Part shown: positions 1 to 8,192 of the stretch, one piece after another
How the letters are laid out: each line of letters starts with the position of its first letter
How positions within the stretch are numbered: the stretch's first letter is position 1
Assembly (NCBI GenBank): GCA_017632345.1
Contig: JAGBRL010000035.1
Location: 1-64,000 of the forward strand
Length of the DNA stretch: 64,000 nucleotides
Source: Paludibacteraceae bacterium
GTDB taxonomy: Bacteria; Bacteroidota; Bacteroidia; Bacteroidales; Paludibacteraceae
Direction of reading: 5' to 3'
Notes under the pieces: model-generated
Seen by the model: the letters and a program-made list of their open reading frames with translations, nothing else
Databases searched by the model: none
Told to the model about the DNA's origin: nothing
Made by a program: the position numbers and the translations under genes

Positions 1-29
1 AAAAAGACAAGTTCTCCAAACATTTTGTT

Positions 30-37
30 TAAATTTG
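30..37 (+). promoter_or_regulatory. -7 promoter box of the ATPase/nuclease pair
   Basis: TAAATTTG fits the Bacteroidota -7 consensus TAnnTTTG and lies 26 bases before the ATPase start codon. No clear -33 TTTG is visible in the few bases upstream. Confidence 0.5.
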
Positions 38-63
38 CACACACTAGTTGACTCTACAAAATT

Positions 64-1290
64 ATGAATGAAAGATTAATAGTAAAATCATTTGGCCCTG
101 TTAAGGAACTAGATATTGTATTTAAGTCAATTACAATATTAATTGGCGACCAAGGCACAGGCAAAAGCTGTATTGCCAAACTTTTTTCAATGTTTAAATG
201 GCTGGAAAAAGAATTGGTTATGCAACGCCAAAAGAGTTCTTATTATGAATCATATAATAGGTTCTCTTCGATGCTGTGCAAATACCACAGATTAGAATCT
301 TTTATCAAAGAAGATACATATATCAAATATGAAGGTGAGAAGTATTCTTTTGAATACGACAATTCAAAATTTCATATTTTTGACAATGGTGGTGACATTA
401 TGTTGCTACCTAAAATAATTTATATCCCGGCAGAAAGGGCTATTTTAAGCGTAGCCGAGAATAAATCACGCCTGCTAAAAGAATTGCCGGCTTCATGCGA
501 CACGTTTCAAGACGTATTCAGCGATGCTAAAAAGAATTTCAAGCGTGGATACAACTTGCCTTTCGGTGAGTTGCATTATGAATATGACTCTCTGAATGAC
601 ACAAGTAGAATTTCAGGGAAAGGTTACGAAGAGAATCCTGTAAAATTAACCCATGCTTCCAGTGGCATTCAATCGGCACTTCCTTTATGTCTTGTTTCTG
701 AATATTTAAGTGGAAAGATACTGGAGAAAGAAGAAACAAAACTTTCAAAAGAGGAAAAGAGCAAGATGGAAAAGCAAATTTCCGAAATTATGGATAATGA
801 TGCATATACAGAGAGCGTAAAGGAAATTATGCTCAAAAAGATATCGTCATTAAATAGGTATGGTTGCTTTGTCAATATTACAGAAGAACCTGAGTTGAAC
901 CTGTTTCCAAAATCACAAATGGGAGTTATCCAATCGTTAGTTAAAAACAACAATAGCTCACAAGGGAATAAACTGGTTATTACCACCCACAGTCCGTACA
1001 CCTTAGCAATACTTAATTTGTTAATTATAGCAGCTAAGACATATGACAAAGGTGACGAAGAAACAAAAAAAGAGGTTGAATCAATACTCCCTGTCCAATA
1101 CCATATTGGCAAGGATCATTTGGCTGCATATAGTTTGAATGAAGGAGACGATGAAACTCCATATTGCAAGTCTATTATCAGCGAAAATACTGGCATGATT
1201 GCCAAAAATGATTTAGACTCAATATCAGAGACCATTTCAATGGAGTTTAATAAATTGTACAGACTTTATGCCAAATCAGACAAACAATAA
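64..1290 (+). CDS. ABC/RecF-type AAA ATPase, first gene of a two-gene module
   Basis: This is a 408-residue ATPase of the RecF/SMC/OLD-like (AAA_15/AAA_21) type. Visible parts are a Walker A motif GDQGTGKS at residues 28-35, an ABC-signature-like SSGIQS near 200, a Walker B with tandem acidic residues (ITEEPELNLF) near 275-285, and an H-loop VITTHSPY near 300. There is no TOPRIM domain, so it is not a full OLD nuclease. Its last 23 bases overlap the next gene, which encodes a PD-(D/E)XK-like protein, so the two are probably translated together. ATPases of this type paired with an effector are common in phage-defence modules; that role is inferred from context. The substrate is unknown. Confidence 0.8.
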   Translation: MNERLIVKSFGPVKELDIVFKSITILIGDQGTGKSCIAKLFSMFKWLEKELVMQRQKSSYYESYNRFSSMLCKYHRLESFIKEDTYIKYEGEKYSFEYDNSKFHIFDNGGDIMLLPKIIYIPAERAILSVAENKSRLLKELPASCDTFQDVFSDAKKNFKRGYNLPFGELHYEYDSLNDTSRISGKGYEENPVKLTHASSGIQSALPLCLVSEYLSGKILEKEETKLSKEEKSKMEKQISEIMDNDAYTESVKEIMLKKISSLNRYGCFVNITEEPELNLFPKSQMGVIQSLVKNNNSSQGNKLVITTHSPYTLAILNLLIIAAKTYDKGDEETKKEVESILPVQYHIGKDHLAAYSLNEGDDETPYCKSIISENTGMIAKNDLDSISETISMEFNKLYRLYAKSDKQ

Positions 1291-1873
1291 CATACCCATA
1301 GAAGTGAAAAGACTTCGGCTGTGTTCTTCGCTTCAAGATTGTGGCGGAACTGTTGAGGCTTGTCTAAAAGAATCTGATGCGAAGTCTATGTCTATATATG
1401 ACAATGAAGCTTTAGGCTATACCGACTGGAAGGGTGGCGACTCCGGTTTACCCGACACATTCATTGCAAACAATTCTGACAACAAGAAGCTGATTCTATT
1501 GCCACTTGACAATAGAATCATATCAGGCCCGAAGGTAAAGCATGGAGGTGTAGCAGACTGTGCAGTCCTAACAATGGACAATATGAGCTTCGTTGAGTTC
1601 AAAACTAATGTCAGAAGCAACACGGACTGGAACATCAGTAAAAAAACCGAAGATGCCATTAACCAATTATGGCATACGTTCAATGAAATAATTTTCCCTA
1701 GATGCTCTGCCAAAGGAATAGATATAACCAAAATGGTCGATATTGAGTTTTACATTGTATTCAATAAGGAGTTAGATGTAACATCATCTTCTGCATCGAG
1801 GCTTAATTATCAAATGGAATTTAAGAATGACCATGATTTCCCGTTATATTTTGTTAACGAAAAGAATTTTTAA
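1268..1873 (+). CDS. PD-(D/E)XK-like protein partnered with the ATPase
   Basis: I do not recognise this 201-residue protein as a named family. It has a plausible PD-(D/E)XK nuclease core: Asp97 in GGVADCAVL, then a strand carrying Glu110 and Lys112 (SFVEFKTN), followed by a helix (residues 123-140). There is no signal peptide or membrane segment. The gene starts inside the last codons of the ATPase gene, which suggests translational coupling and a shared complex. The likely reading is an effector nuclease controlled by the ATPase. An alternative is a non-catalytic partner that keeps the fold. The motif is visible; the nuclease activity is inferred. Confidence 0.6.
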   Translation: MPNQTNNNIPIEVKRLRLCSSLQDCGGTVEACLKESDAKSMSIYDNEALGYTDWKGGDSGLPDTFIANNSDNKKLILLPLDNRIISGPKVKHGGVADCAVLTMDNMSFVEFKTNVRSNTDWNISKKTEDAINQLWHTFNEIIFPRCSAKGIDITKMVDIEFYIVFNKELDVTSSSASRLNYQMEFKNDHDFPLYFVNEKNF

Positions 1874-1891
1874 CTTTATCTATATTATAAT

Positions 1892-2017
1892 ATGGATGCC
1901 GATGGTAATGTGACCAAGTATTTATCCTGCGTCTATTGCTACGCCAACACGAGCAAGGAACTTGTAAAGAAGAACATGGCGAAACATTCAGACTGTAGCG
2001 AGAGTATAATTGAATAA
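1892..2017 (+). pseudogene. 41-codon Cys-rich ORF, possible DUF1848 remnant
   Basis: A short open frame starts 19 bases after the preceding stop and ends before the DUF2779-like gene. It carries CVYCYANTS followed by a helix with N and H residues (KKNMAKHSD). This resembles the C-terminal CxYCYA segment of DUF1848 proteins, which are normally several hundred residues long. The rest of such a gene is absent here, so a decayed fragment is the likeliest explanation. A genuine small Cys-pair protein of the neighbouring module cannot be excluded. Confidence 0.35.
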
Positions 2018-2057
2018 ATAAAAATTTCATGAACATCAATCTTTAATCATCAGAATT

Positions 2058-2909
2058 ATGTCAGACTTCGGAAATATATTCAAGAAAACGGCTTCCATTG
2101 CATCCAATCAATGGAGGAAGATCATCAGCACGCATCTAAAAACTGCCACCCTTTCCAAATCTTCTTTTGTCATGGGGTGCCAGTGCACCAAACTGATGTG
2201 GCTGCACAAATACAAGTATGCTGAGAGAAAAGTATCAGTTGAGACGCAAAGCAAATTCGACAGAGGCCATATCATCGGAGATTTGGCCCAACATCTCTTT
2301 CCCGATGGAATAGATGCAAGCGATAACATCAACAATGTTAGAACTAAATACCTTCAGGCAAAAACGCCTTTAACAGTTCCTGAAATTCCCTACGCCATCA
2401 AACAGCACTCATGGATTGAACGAACAGAAAAGTTACTGAAAGAAAAGATCCGGTTCATCTACGAAGCTGCGTTCAAAACAAACGACGTATTCGCGGCTTT
2501 AGATATTTTAGCGTACGAGGACGGAAACTATATTGCATACGAGGTGAAATCGACAGACCACATTAGCGACATTTATCTGACGGACGCCGCTTTGCAATAT
2601 TATGTAATCAATGAGCATGTTCCGTTAAAAGACTTTTTCCTCGTCTATCTCAATAAGGAGTACGTCGAAGAGCTAAACACCCCTTTAAAAGATTTAACAC
2701 TTAAGAACTGCGATATTCACAAATTATTTGTAAAAGAGTCCTTTTTACCGCAAGTTTTGGAGCGTCAGGACTTTGTCAAGGAAAACATAAGCTCGTTCAA
2801 AAAGGTTTTGGCAAACAGTCGCAAATCGCCCAACGTGGCACCGGGCAACCATTGCCAGAATCCGTACGAATGCCCTTTTGCTGAATACTGCCAGTCGGGA
2901 GATATGTGA
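2058..2909 (+). CDS. Cas4-like PD-(D/E)XK nuclease, N-terminal part of DUF2779-type proteins
   Basis: The 283-residue protein begins its domain with LSKSSFVMGCQCTKLMWL, the typical opening of DUF2779-family proteins. The RecB/Cas4-like core is visible: RGHIIGDLA near 70, Asp149 (ALDIL), Glu162-x-Lys164 (YEVKS) and Gln180. Cys43 with Cys266, Cys272 and Cys278 (CQNPYECPFAEYC) would bind an Fe-S cluster as in Cas4 and AddB. Full DUF2779 proteins continue for a further couple of hundred residues after this cysteine cluster. This one stops five residues after it, so it is either a naturally short form or a truncated copy. It lies 30 kb from the CRISPR locus and is not part of it. A DNA-end processing role is inferred. 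Confidence 0.7.
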   Translation: MSDFGNIFKKTASIASNQWRKIISTHLKTATLSKSSFVMGCQCTKLMWLHKYKYAERKVSVETQSKFDRGHIIGDLAQHLFPDGIDASDNINNVRTKYLQAKTPLTVPEIPYAIKQHSWIERTEKLLKEKIRFIYEAAFKTNDVFAALDILAYEDGNYIAYEVKSTDHISDIYLTDAALQYYVINEHVPLKDFFLVYLNKEYVEELNTPLKDLTLKNCDIHKLFVKESFLPQVLERQDFVKENISSFKKVLANSRKSPNVAPGNHCQNPYECPFAEYCQSGDM

Positions 2910-2998
2910 TTTTGAACATCACATATCCTCAACTGAGAGGTCTTTGGCATGATTTCGTAATCATTGAAGATGCCAGTGCCATTTTCTCAATTAACATC

Positions 2999-3147
2999 CG
3001 CCAAACTCCTAAATAAAACTTCGCCAAACTCCCAAATAAATCTTCGCCAAACTCCCAAACAAATTTCCGCCAAACTCCTAAACAAATCTTCGCCAAACTC
3101 CTAAATAAATCTTCGCCAAACTCCTAAACAAAATTACGCCAAACTCT
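2999..3147 (+). repeat. Seven 23-bp tandem repeats
   Basis: Units starting CGCCAAACTCC begin at 2999, 3022, 3045, 3068, 3091, 3114 and 3137, exactly 23 bp apart. The rest of each unit is A-rich (TAAATAAATCTT with small changes) and the last copy is partial. They fill most of the 314-base gap between the nuclease gene and the DUF4143 ATPase and end about 20 bases before the promoter of the latter. There are no spacers between units, so this is not a CRISPR array. The rest of the gap (2910-2998) shows nothing recognisable. Confidence 0.9.
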
Positions 3148-3166
3148 CGATTTTAAAACTTAAAAC

Positions 3167-3198
3167 ATTGCAAATCACAAAAAAAAGCTATACATTTG
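3167..3198 (+). promoter_or_regulatory. Promoter of the DUF4143 ATPase
   Basis: ATTG at 3167-3170 and TACATTTG at 3191-3198, 20 bases apart, match the Bacteroidota -33/-7 pattern. The start codon follows 25 bases later. The promoter directly follows the 23-bp tandem repeats. Confidence 0.6.
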
Positions 3199-3223
3199 CA
3201 CTTAAAATAAAAAAGGTGAATTT

Positions 3224-4498
3224 ATGGCAAAATATAAGCACAGGATTGCAGATAGACTCTTAGAAAGAAAATTAGCCGGAAAAGGTGCTGTTCTCATTGA
3301 AGGTCCTAAGTGGTGCGGAAAAACGACCACTGCAGAGCAACACGCGAAAAGTCTTCTTTATATGACTGAATCAGGGAAAATAGAGCAACACCTGCAACTT
3401 GCCCGCTTGAACCCAGCGTTGCTTCTGGAAGGAAAGAAACCTCGACTTATAGACGAATGGCAAGTCGCACCATCATTATGGGACAGCATCAGATTTGAAT
3501 CTGACCACAGTTCAAGCCTTGGTCTGTTCATATTGACAGGCTCGGCAGTACCTGCAGACCTGAGTCAAGTGGTGCATACAGGAACAGGAAGAATCGGCTG
3601 GCTTAGAATGCGTCCAATGTCATTGTGGGAATCTGAAGACTCGACAGGAGAGGTTTCTTTAGAAGAACTTTTTACCACTCCAGCCATCATAAAAGGAACA
3701 TCCGCCATCAATCTGGAGAAGATCGCATTCCTCACTTGCCGCGGAGGATGGCCGTTGGCGGTGAACATGAAGTCTGACATCGCTTTAGACCAAGCCTTTG
3801 ATTATGTGGACGCTGTTGAAAAGCGAGACGTTTCATTAGCAGATGGCGTCAACAGAGACCCGTCGCGCACGCACAGACTATTACGTTCTTACGCGCGACA
3901 TCAAGGTTCTCAAGCCAACTACGCCACAATCAAGGCAGACTTGCAAGCTAACGAGTCCGAATCTTTCAGCGAGGAGACAATCGCATCCTACATCAACGCT
4001 CTGAAGAAGATTTTTGTTATAGAAGATTCTGAAGCATGGAACCCTAATCTGCGTTCCAAATCTGCAATAAGGACATCTGACACTAGATATTTCTCAGACC
4101 CGTCCATTGCGACTGCAGCACTTGGGCTAGGACCTTCAGACCTCATAAACGATTTAAACACATTCGGACTTATCTTCGAGACTCTATGCGTGAGGGACTT
4201 AAGGGTTTACGCAGAAGCGCTGAACGGGAAGGTCTATCATTTCAGAGACAAGAACGGTTTGGAGTGCGATGCAGTAATCCACCTAAGAAACGGCTCTTAC
4301 GGACTTGTTGAGATAAAGATAGGAGGCGACAACCTGATTGAAGAGGGAGCTAAAACCCTCAAGGACCTGGCGGGCAAGATTGACTTGGACCGAATGAAAA
4401 GCCCCTCCTTCCTGATGGTTCTGACTGCCGTCGGAACATACGCATACCGCAGAGAAGACGGAGTTTACGTTGTGCCGGTAGGATGTTTAAAAGATTAA
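3224..4498 (+). CDS. AAA_14/DUF4143 family ATPase
   Basis: The 424-residue protein has the two-part build of this family. An N-terminal P-loop domain shows Walker A GPKWCGKTT at 28-36, Walker B LIDEWQ near 75, and sensor-type LTGSA near 108. The C-terminal DUF4143 domain carries FETLCVRDLRVYA and a restriction-nuclease-like ECDAVI...GLVEIKIGG (D, E-x-K) near 345-370. Such ATPases are abundant in Bacteroidota and archaea and often occur in many copies per genome; their role is not established. It stands alone, with its own promoter and a strong terminator, and may belong to the accessory patch at the left of the window. Confidence 0.9.
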   Translation: MAKYKHRIADRLLERKLAGKGAVLIEGPKWCGKTTTAEQHAKSLLYMTESGKIEQHLQLARLNPALLLEGKKPRLIDEWQVAPSLWDSIRFESDHSSSLGLFILTGSAVPADLSQVVHTGTGRIGWLRMRPMSLWESEDSTGEVSLEELFTTPAIIKGTSAINLEKIAFLTCRGGWPLAVNMKSDIALDQAFDYVDAVEKRDVSLADGVNRDPSRTHRLLRSYARHQGSQANYATIKADLQANESESFSEETIASYINALKKIFVIEDSEAWNPNLRSKSAIRTSDTRYFSDPSIATAALGLGPSDLINDLNTFGLIFETLCVRDLRVYAEALNGKVYHFRDKNGLECDAVIHLRNGSYGLVEIKIGGDNLIEEGAKTLKDLAGKIDLDRMKSPSFLMVLTAVGTYAYRREDGVYVVPVGCLKD

Positions 4499-4518
4499 AG
4501 GCAACTTCTGCAAATTAC
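4498..4518 (+). repeat. Copy 1 of a short interspersed motif
   Basis: AAGGCAACTTCTGCAAATTAC overlaps and follows the stop codon of the ATPase gene. An 18-base part recurs exactly, inverted, at 11126-11143, and a 19/21 match lies at 49770-49790. Shorter, diverged copies lie at 10904-10918 and 10953-10967. Confidence 0.6.
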
Positions 4519-4541
4519 GTTTTGCAATATACCAAAAACAC

Positions 4542-4578
4542 AAAAGAGTTCAGCACTTGCATACTGAACTCTTTTTTT
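4542..4578 (+). terminator. Intrinsic terminator between DUF4143 gene and carB
   Basis: A 12-bp perfect stem (AAAAGAGTTCAG with CTGAACTCTTTT) encloses a 10-base loop and runs into a T tract on the plus strand. The minus strand is also T-rich after the stem, so it probably serves the converging carB gene too. Confidence 0.85.
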
Positions 4579-4621
4579 ATCGTGTCAGACCGTCCTTTCG
4601 GACAATCATAGAATCCATCAC

Positions 4622-7600
4622 TTATTTCACGTATTCCTGCCAGCTCATGATGTTGATGTCGCTCAACTCTTTCGAACAGAAAGCCTGAATAAACGCACCT
4701 GCAAGACGACCGTTTGTAAGCAACGGAATATTATGGTCAATTGCAGCACGGCGAATCTTGTAACCATTTGTAAGCTCGCGCTTCGTGTGGTCCTTAGGTA
4801 TGTTTATCACCAAATCAACTTCGTGTTCAGCCATCAGCTTCATAATGTCCTGACCATTTGCTTCGTCAGGCCAGCAAACTGCGGTAGCCTCAACACCGTT
4901 TTCCTTCAAGAACTTCTGAGTTCCTGTTGTAGCGTAAATCTTAACACCCTTGTTCTGCAACATCTTGCAAGGCTCAAGCAAGTCAACCTTGCCCTTAACA
5001 TCGCCAGAAGAGACAAGCACGCCCTTCTTCGCCGGAGTGTAGCCCACAGAGATCAAAGAGTTAAGCAAAGCCTCGTCGAAGTCAACGCCAAGACAGCCAA
5101 CCTCACCAGTAGAAGACATATCCACACCAAGCACAGGGTCAGCCTTGTGCAAACGAGCGAACGAGAACTGAGACGCCTTTACACCCACATGGTCAACATC
5201 GTAAGTAGAAGAGTCAACCTTTTCCACTGGCACATCAAGCATAATCTTAGTAGCCGTTTCGATAAAGTTGCGTTTAAGCACCTTAGACACAAACGGGAAG
5301 CTACGAGAAGCGCGCAAGTTACACTCGATAACCTTCACATCATTATTCTTAGCCAAGAACTGGATATTGAAAGGTCCGCTGATATTAAGTTCCTTAGCAA
5401 TCTTGCTACTGATCTGCTTAATTCTGCGAGCCGTAGCCAAATAAATCTTCTGAGCAGGGAACACCAAAGTAGCGTCGCCAGAGTGAACGCCGGCAAACTC
5501 AACGTGTTCAGATATAGCGTATTCGATAACCTCGCCATTCTTCGCAACCGCATCAAACTCTATTTCCTTAGCGTTCTGAAGGAACTCAGACACAACCACA
5601 GGGAATTCCTTAGACACTTTAGCCGCAGCCGAAAGGAAAGTAATCATCTGCTCCTTGTCGTAGCAAACGTTCATCGCAGCGCCCGAAAGCACGTAAGACG
5701 GACGAATAAGCACAGGGAAGCCAACCTTTTCGATGAACTGGTCAATCTCGTCCTGAGTTGTAAGCTCGCCCCAACGAGGCTGGTCTATACCAAGCTGGTC
5801 AAGCATAGCTGAGAACTTGTGGCGGTTTTCCGCACGGTCGATTGAAACTGGCGAAGTACCCAAGATAGGCACATTCTGACGATGCAGCTTCATCGCCAAG
5901 TTATTAGGAATCTGTCCGCCCACAGAAACAATCACACCCTTAGGCGACTCCAAGTCGATAATGTCAAGCACACGTTCGCAGCTCAACTCGTCGAAATAAA
6001 GGCGGTCGCACATATCATAGTCAGTAGATACCGTTTCAGGGTTGTAGTTGATCACCACCGACTTGTAACCAAGTCTGCGAGCCGTCTGAGTAGCATTTAC
6101 AGAGCACCAGTCAAATTCCACAGACGAACCGATACGGTAAGCACCAGAGCCAAGCACAATCACAGTCTTGTCGTTACGATAATCGTAGCTCAAGCTGCTT
6201 TCGTCAGTTCCGTACGTCATGTACAAGTAGTTAGTCAGTTCCGGATGTTCAGAAGCGACAGTGTTTATGCGGCGCACAGCCGGCTTGATGTTAGCCTTCT
6301 TACGTGCATTGCGCACACGCAAAGTCTCCTTCTCCATATTTCCAGAAGGATTTTCCACACAACGCGCAATCTGGAAGTCCGAGAATCCGAGACGCTTAGC
6401 CTCCTTCAGCACATCAGCAGGAATATCTTCGATAGTCTTGAACCCTTTAAGAACATTAGCATAGTCCACAATATTCTTCAGTTTATTCAAGAACCAGACA
6501 TCAATCTTAGTAAGTTCTTCTATACGCTCAACGCTGTACCCTTTTTCAAGAGCCTGAGCGATGGCGAACACGCGCATGTCAGTAGGGTTTGCAAGTTCCT
6601 TGTCAAGGTCGTCAAACTCAACATCGTTGTTGCAGACAAAACCGTGCATTCCCTGTCCAATCATACGAAGCCCCTTCTGCATAATCTCTTCGAAAGACTT
6701 ACCGATAGACATAATTTCGCCGACCGACTTCATAGAAGAGCCGATTTGACGGTCAACGCCAGCGAACTTAGACAAGTCCCAGCGCGGAATCTTGGCGATG
6801 ATATAATCTACAGACGGAGCAACATAAGCCGAGTTAGGCGTTCCCATTTCGCCAATCTGGTCAAGCGAATATCCAAGAGCAAGCTTAGCGGCCACAAAAG
6901 CCAGCGGATAACCCGAAGCCTTAGAAGCCAAAGCCGAAGAACGGCTCAAGCGAGCGTTAATTTCAATGATTCTGTAATCGTTAGTCTGAGCGTTGAAAGC
7001 GTACTGAATATTACATTCACCCACGATACCGATATGGCGCACCACCTTCTTCGCAATATCCTGAAGCATAGTGATTTGCTCCTGAGACAAAGTGATGATA
7101 GGCGCAACCACGATACTTTCTCCAGTATGAATACCGAGCGGGTCGAAGTTTTCCATCGGCACAACAGTGAAGCAGTGGTCGTTTTTGTCACGTATAACCT
7201 CAAATTCGATTTCCTTCCAGCCCTTAAGAGACTCTTCCACAAGAATCTGCTTAGAGTGAGCAAGAGCGCTGTCGCACAATTCAACAAACTCTTTCTCGTC
7301 CTTACAGATACCCGATCCAAGACCGCCAAGCGCGTAAGCCGAGCGCACCATAACCGGGAAGCCAATCTTGCGAGCAGCCGCAAGTGCATCTTCCATAGAC
7401 TCAACAGCCTGAGAAACTGGCGTTTTAGCCTGAATTTCGTCAAGTTTCTTCACGAACAGGTCACGGTCTTCCGTAATCATGATAGCCTCAACAGAAGTGC
7501 CAAGCACCTTCACACCATACTTTTCAAGAATTCCGGAGGTATAAAGTTCCGTACCGCAGTTAAGAGCCGTCTGTCCGCCGAAAGCCAAAAGGATAGCATC

Positions 7601-7843
7601 CGGCTTCTCCTTTTTGATAATCTCTTCCACGAAGAACGGAGTGATAGGCAAGAAGTAAACCTTGTCCGCAACCCCTTCAGACGTTTGGATTGTTGCGATA
7701 TTTGGGTTAATCAACACAGTGCTGATGCCTTCTTCTCTCATAGCCTTCAACGCCTGCGAGCCTGAATAGTCAAATTCTCCTGCCTGCCCAATCTTGAGGG
7801 CCCCAGACCCTAACAAAAGAACTTTTTTTATACCTTCCAACAT
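4622..7843 (-). CDS. carB: Carbamoyl-phosphate synthase large subunit
   Basis: The 1073-residue protein is full length for CarB. It makes carbamoyl phosphate from bicarbonate, ATP and glutamine-derived ammonia for pyrimidine and arginine synthesis. The start MLEGIKKVLLLGSGALKIGQAGEFDYSG and the second GSGAYRIGSSVEFDWC (near 560) mark the duplicated ATP-grasp halves. ELTNGYKIRRAAIDHNIPLLTN near the C-terminus is the allosteric MGS-like domain. The small subunit gene carA is not next to it. A 5' leader of about 190 bases with a terminator hairpin precedes the gene, suggesting control by attenuation. Confidence 0.97.
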   Translation of the reverse strand: MLEGIKKVLLLGSGALKIGQAGEFDYSGSQALKAMREEGISTVLINPNIATIQTSEGVADKVYFLPITPFFVEEIIKKEKPDAILLAFGGQTALNCGTELYTSGILEKYGVKVLGTSVEAIMITEDRDLFVKKLDEIQAKTPVSQAVESMEDALAAARKIGFPVMVRSAYALGGLGSGICKDEKEFVELCDSALAHSKQILVEESLKGWKEIEFEVIRDKNDHCFTVVPMENFDPLGIHTGESIVVAPIITLSQEQITMLQDIAKKVVRHIGIVGECNIQYAFNAQTNDYRIIEINARLSRSSALASKASGYPLAFVAAKLALGYSLDQIGEMGTPNSAYVAPSVDYIIAKIPRWDLSKFAGVDRQIGSSMKSVGEIMSIGKSFEEIMQKGLRMIGQGMHGFVCNNDVEFDDLDKELANPTDMRVFAIAQALEKGYSVERIEELTKIDVWFLNKLKNIVDYANVLKGFKTIEDIPADVLKEAKRLGFSDFQIARCVENPSGNMEKETLRVRNARKKANIKPAVRRINTVASEHPELTNYLYMTYGTDESSLSYDYRNDKTVIVLGSGAYRIGSSVEFDWCSVNATQTARRLGYKSVVINYNPETVSTDYDMCDRLYFDELSCERVLDIIDLESPKGVIVSVGGQIPNNLAMKLHRQNVPILGTSPVSIDRAENRHKFSAMLDQLGIDQPRWGELTTQDEIDQFIEKVGFPVLIRPSYVLSGAAMNVCYDKEQMITFLSAAAKVSKEFPVVVSEFLQNAKEIEFDAVAKNGEVIEYAISEHVEFAGVHSGDATLVFPAQKIYLATARRIKQISSKIAKELNISGPFNIQFLAKNNDVKVIECNLRASRSFPFVSKVLKRNFIETATKIMLDVPVEKVDSSTYDVDHVGVKASQFSFARLHKADPVLGVDMSSTGEVGCLGVDFDEALLNSLISVGYTPAKKGVLVSSGDVKGKVDLLEPCKMLQNKGVKIYATTGTQKFLKENGVEATAVCWPDEANGQDIMKLMAEHEVDLVINIPKDHTKRELTNGYKIRRAAIDHNIPLLTNGRLAGAFIQAFCSKELSDINIMSWQEYVK

Positions 7844-7883
7844 AATAATATAGTGTTTAAAAAATACTCCATTTCAAAAGCGC

Positions 7884-7922
7884 AAAAAAAATGCGTTAGC
7901 TCAAAAAAGAAAGACTAACGCA
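7884..7922 (-). terminator. Terminator hairpin in the carB leader (attenuator candidate)
   Basis: On the minus strand an 8-bp stem (TGCGTTAG at 7915-7922 with CTAACGCA at 7892-7899) and a 15-base loop are followed at once by eight T residues (7884-7891). It ends 41 bases before the carB start codon and lies downstream of a -7 box. It would therefore stop transcripts that begin in the leader before they reach carB. Confidence 0.75.
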
Positions 7923-8040
7923 ATATTAAGAGAATATGAATCACAATGTCTCGTTTCCTTGACATCCCCGGCTGCCGCCAATATAGTTTTTATTAGATTC
8001 ATACCTGTTTTGCCCTTATGTTTAAAATTGTGCAAATGTA
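7923..8040 (-). promoter_or_regulatory. carB promoter and structured leader RNA
   Basis: A minus-strand -7 box TACATTTG lies at 8033-8040. Downstream, an 8-bp helix can form between GATTCATA (7996-8003, plus-strand text) and TATGAATC (7935-7942). It encloses a small GGC/GCC hairpin (7970-7979) and a second hairpin GACAT/ATGTC (7946-7965). This is a three-way-junction-like fold followed by the terminator at 7884-7922. It matches no riboswitch class I can recall. The 349-base gap between rnhA and carB contains nothing else recognisable. Confidence 0.5.
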
Positions 8041-8192
8041 CTATTTTTTTACGCAATAACAAAATATATCACGAAAATTCTTGCCCGAAAATTCAGATTG
8101 ACGCTAAAAAAGCAAAATCAGGAGCAAAATGGCACTCTGTTTGCAGAATGAAAGACAAATCTGCAGAGCGTCTTAGCCAAATCTGCCAGAAA

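Noticed and set aside
64-1873. The ATPase pair as a PARIS (AriA/AriB) system
   Set aside because: The second protein has a D, E-x-K pattern rather than the TOPRIM/DUF4435 features of AriB.
2999-3147. 23-bp repeats read as a small CRISPR array
   Set aside because: Units follow each other without spacers, and no dyad symmetry or cas gene is adjacent; it is a simple tandem repeat.
5882-7765. A 627-codon open frame on the plus strand opposite carB
   Set aside because: It is antisense to a full-length, well-conserved CarB, has no recognisable domain and a biased composition rich in Arg, His and Ser, as expected for a shadow frame.
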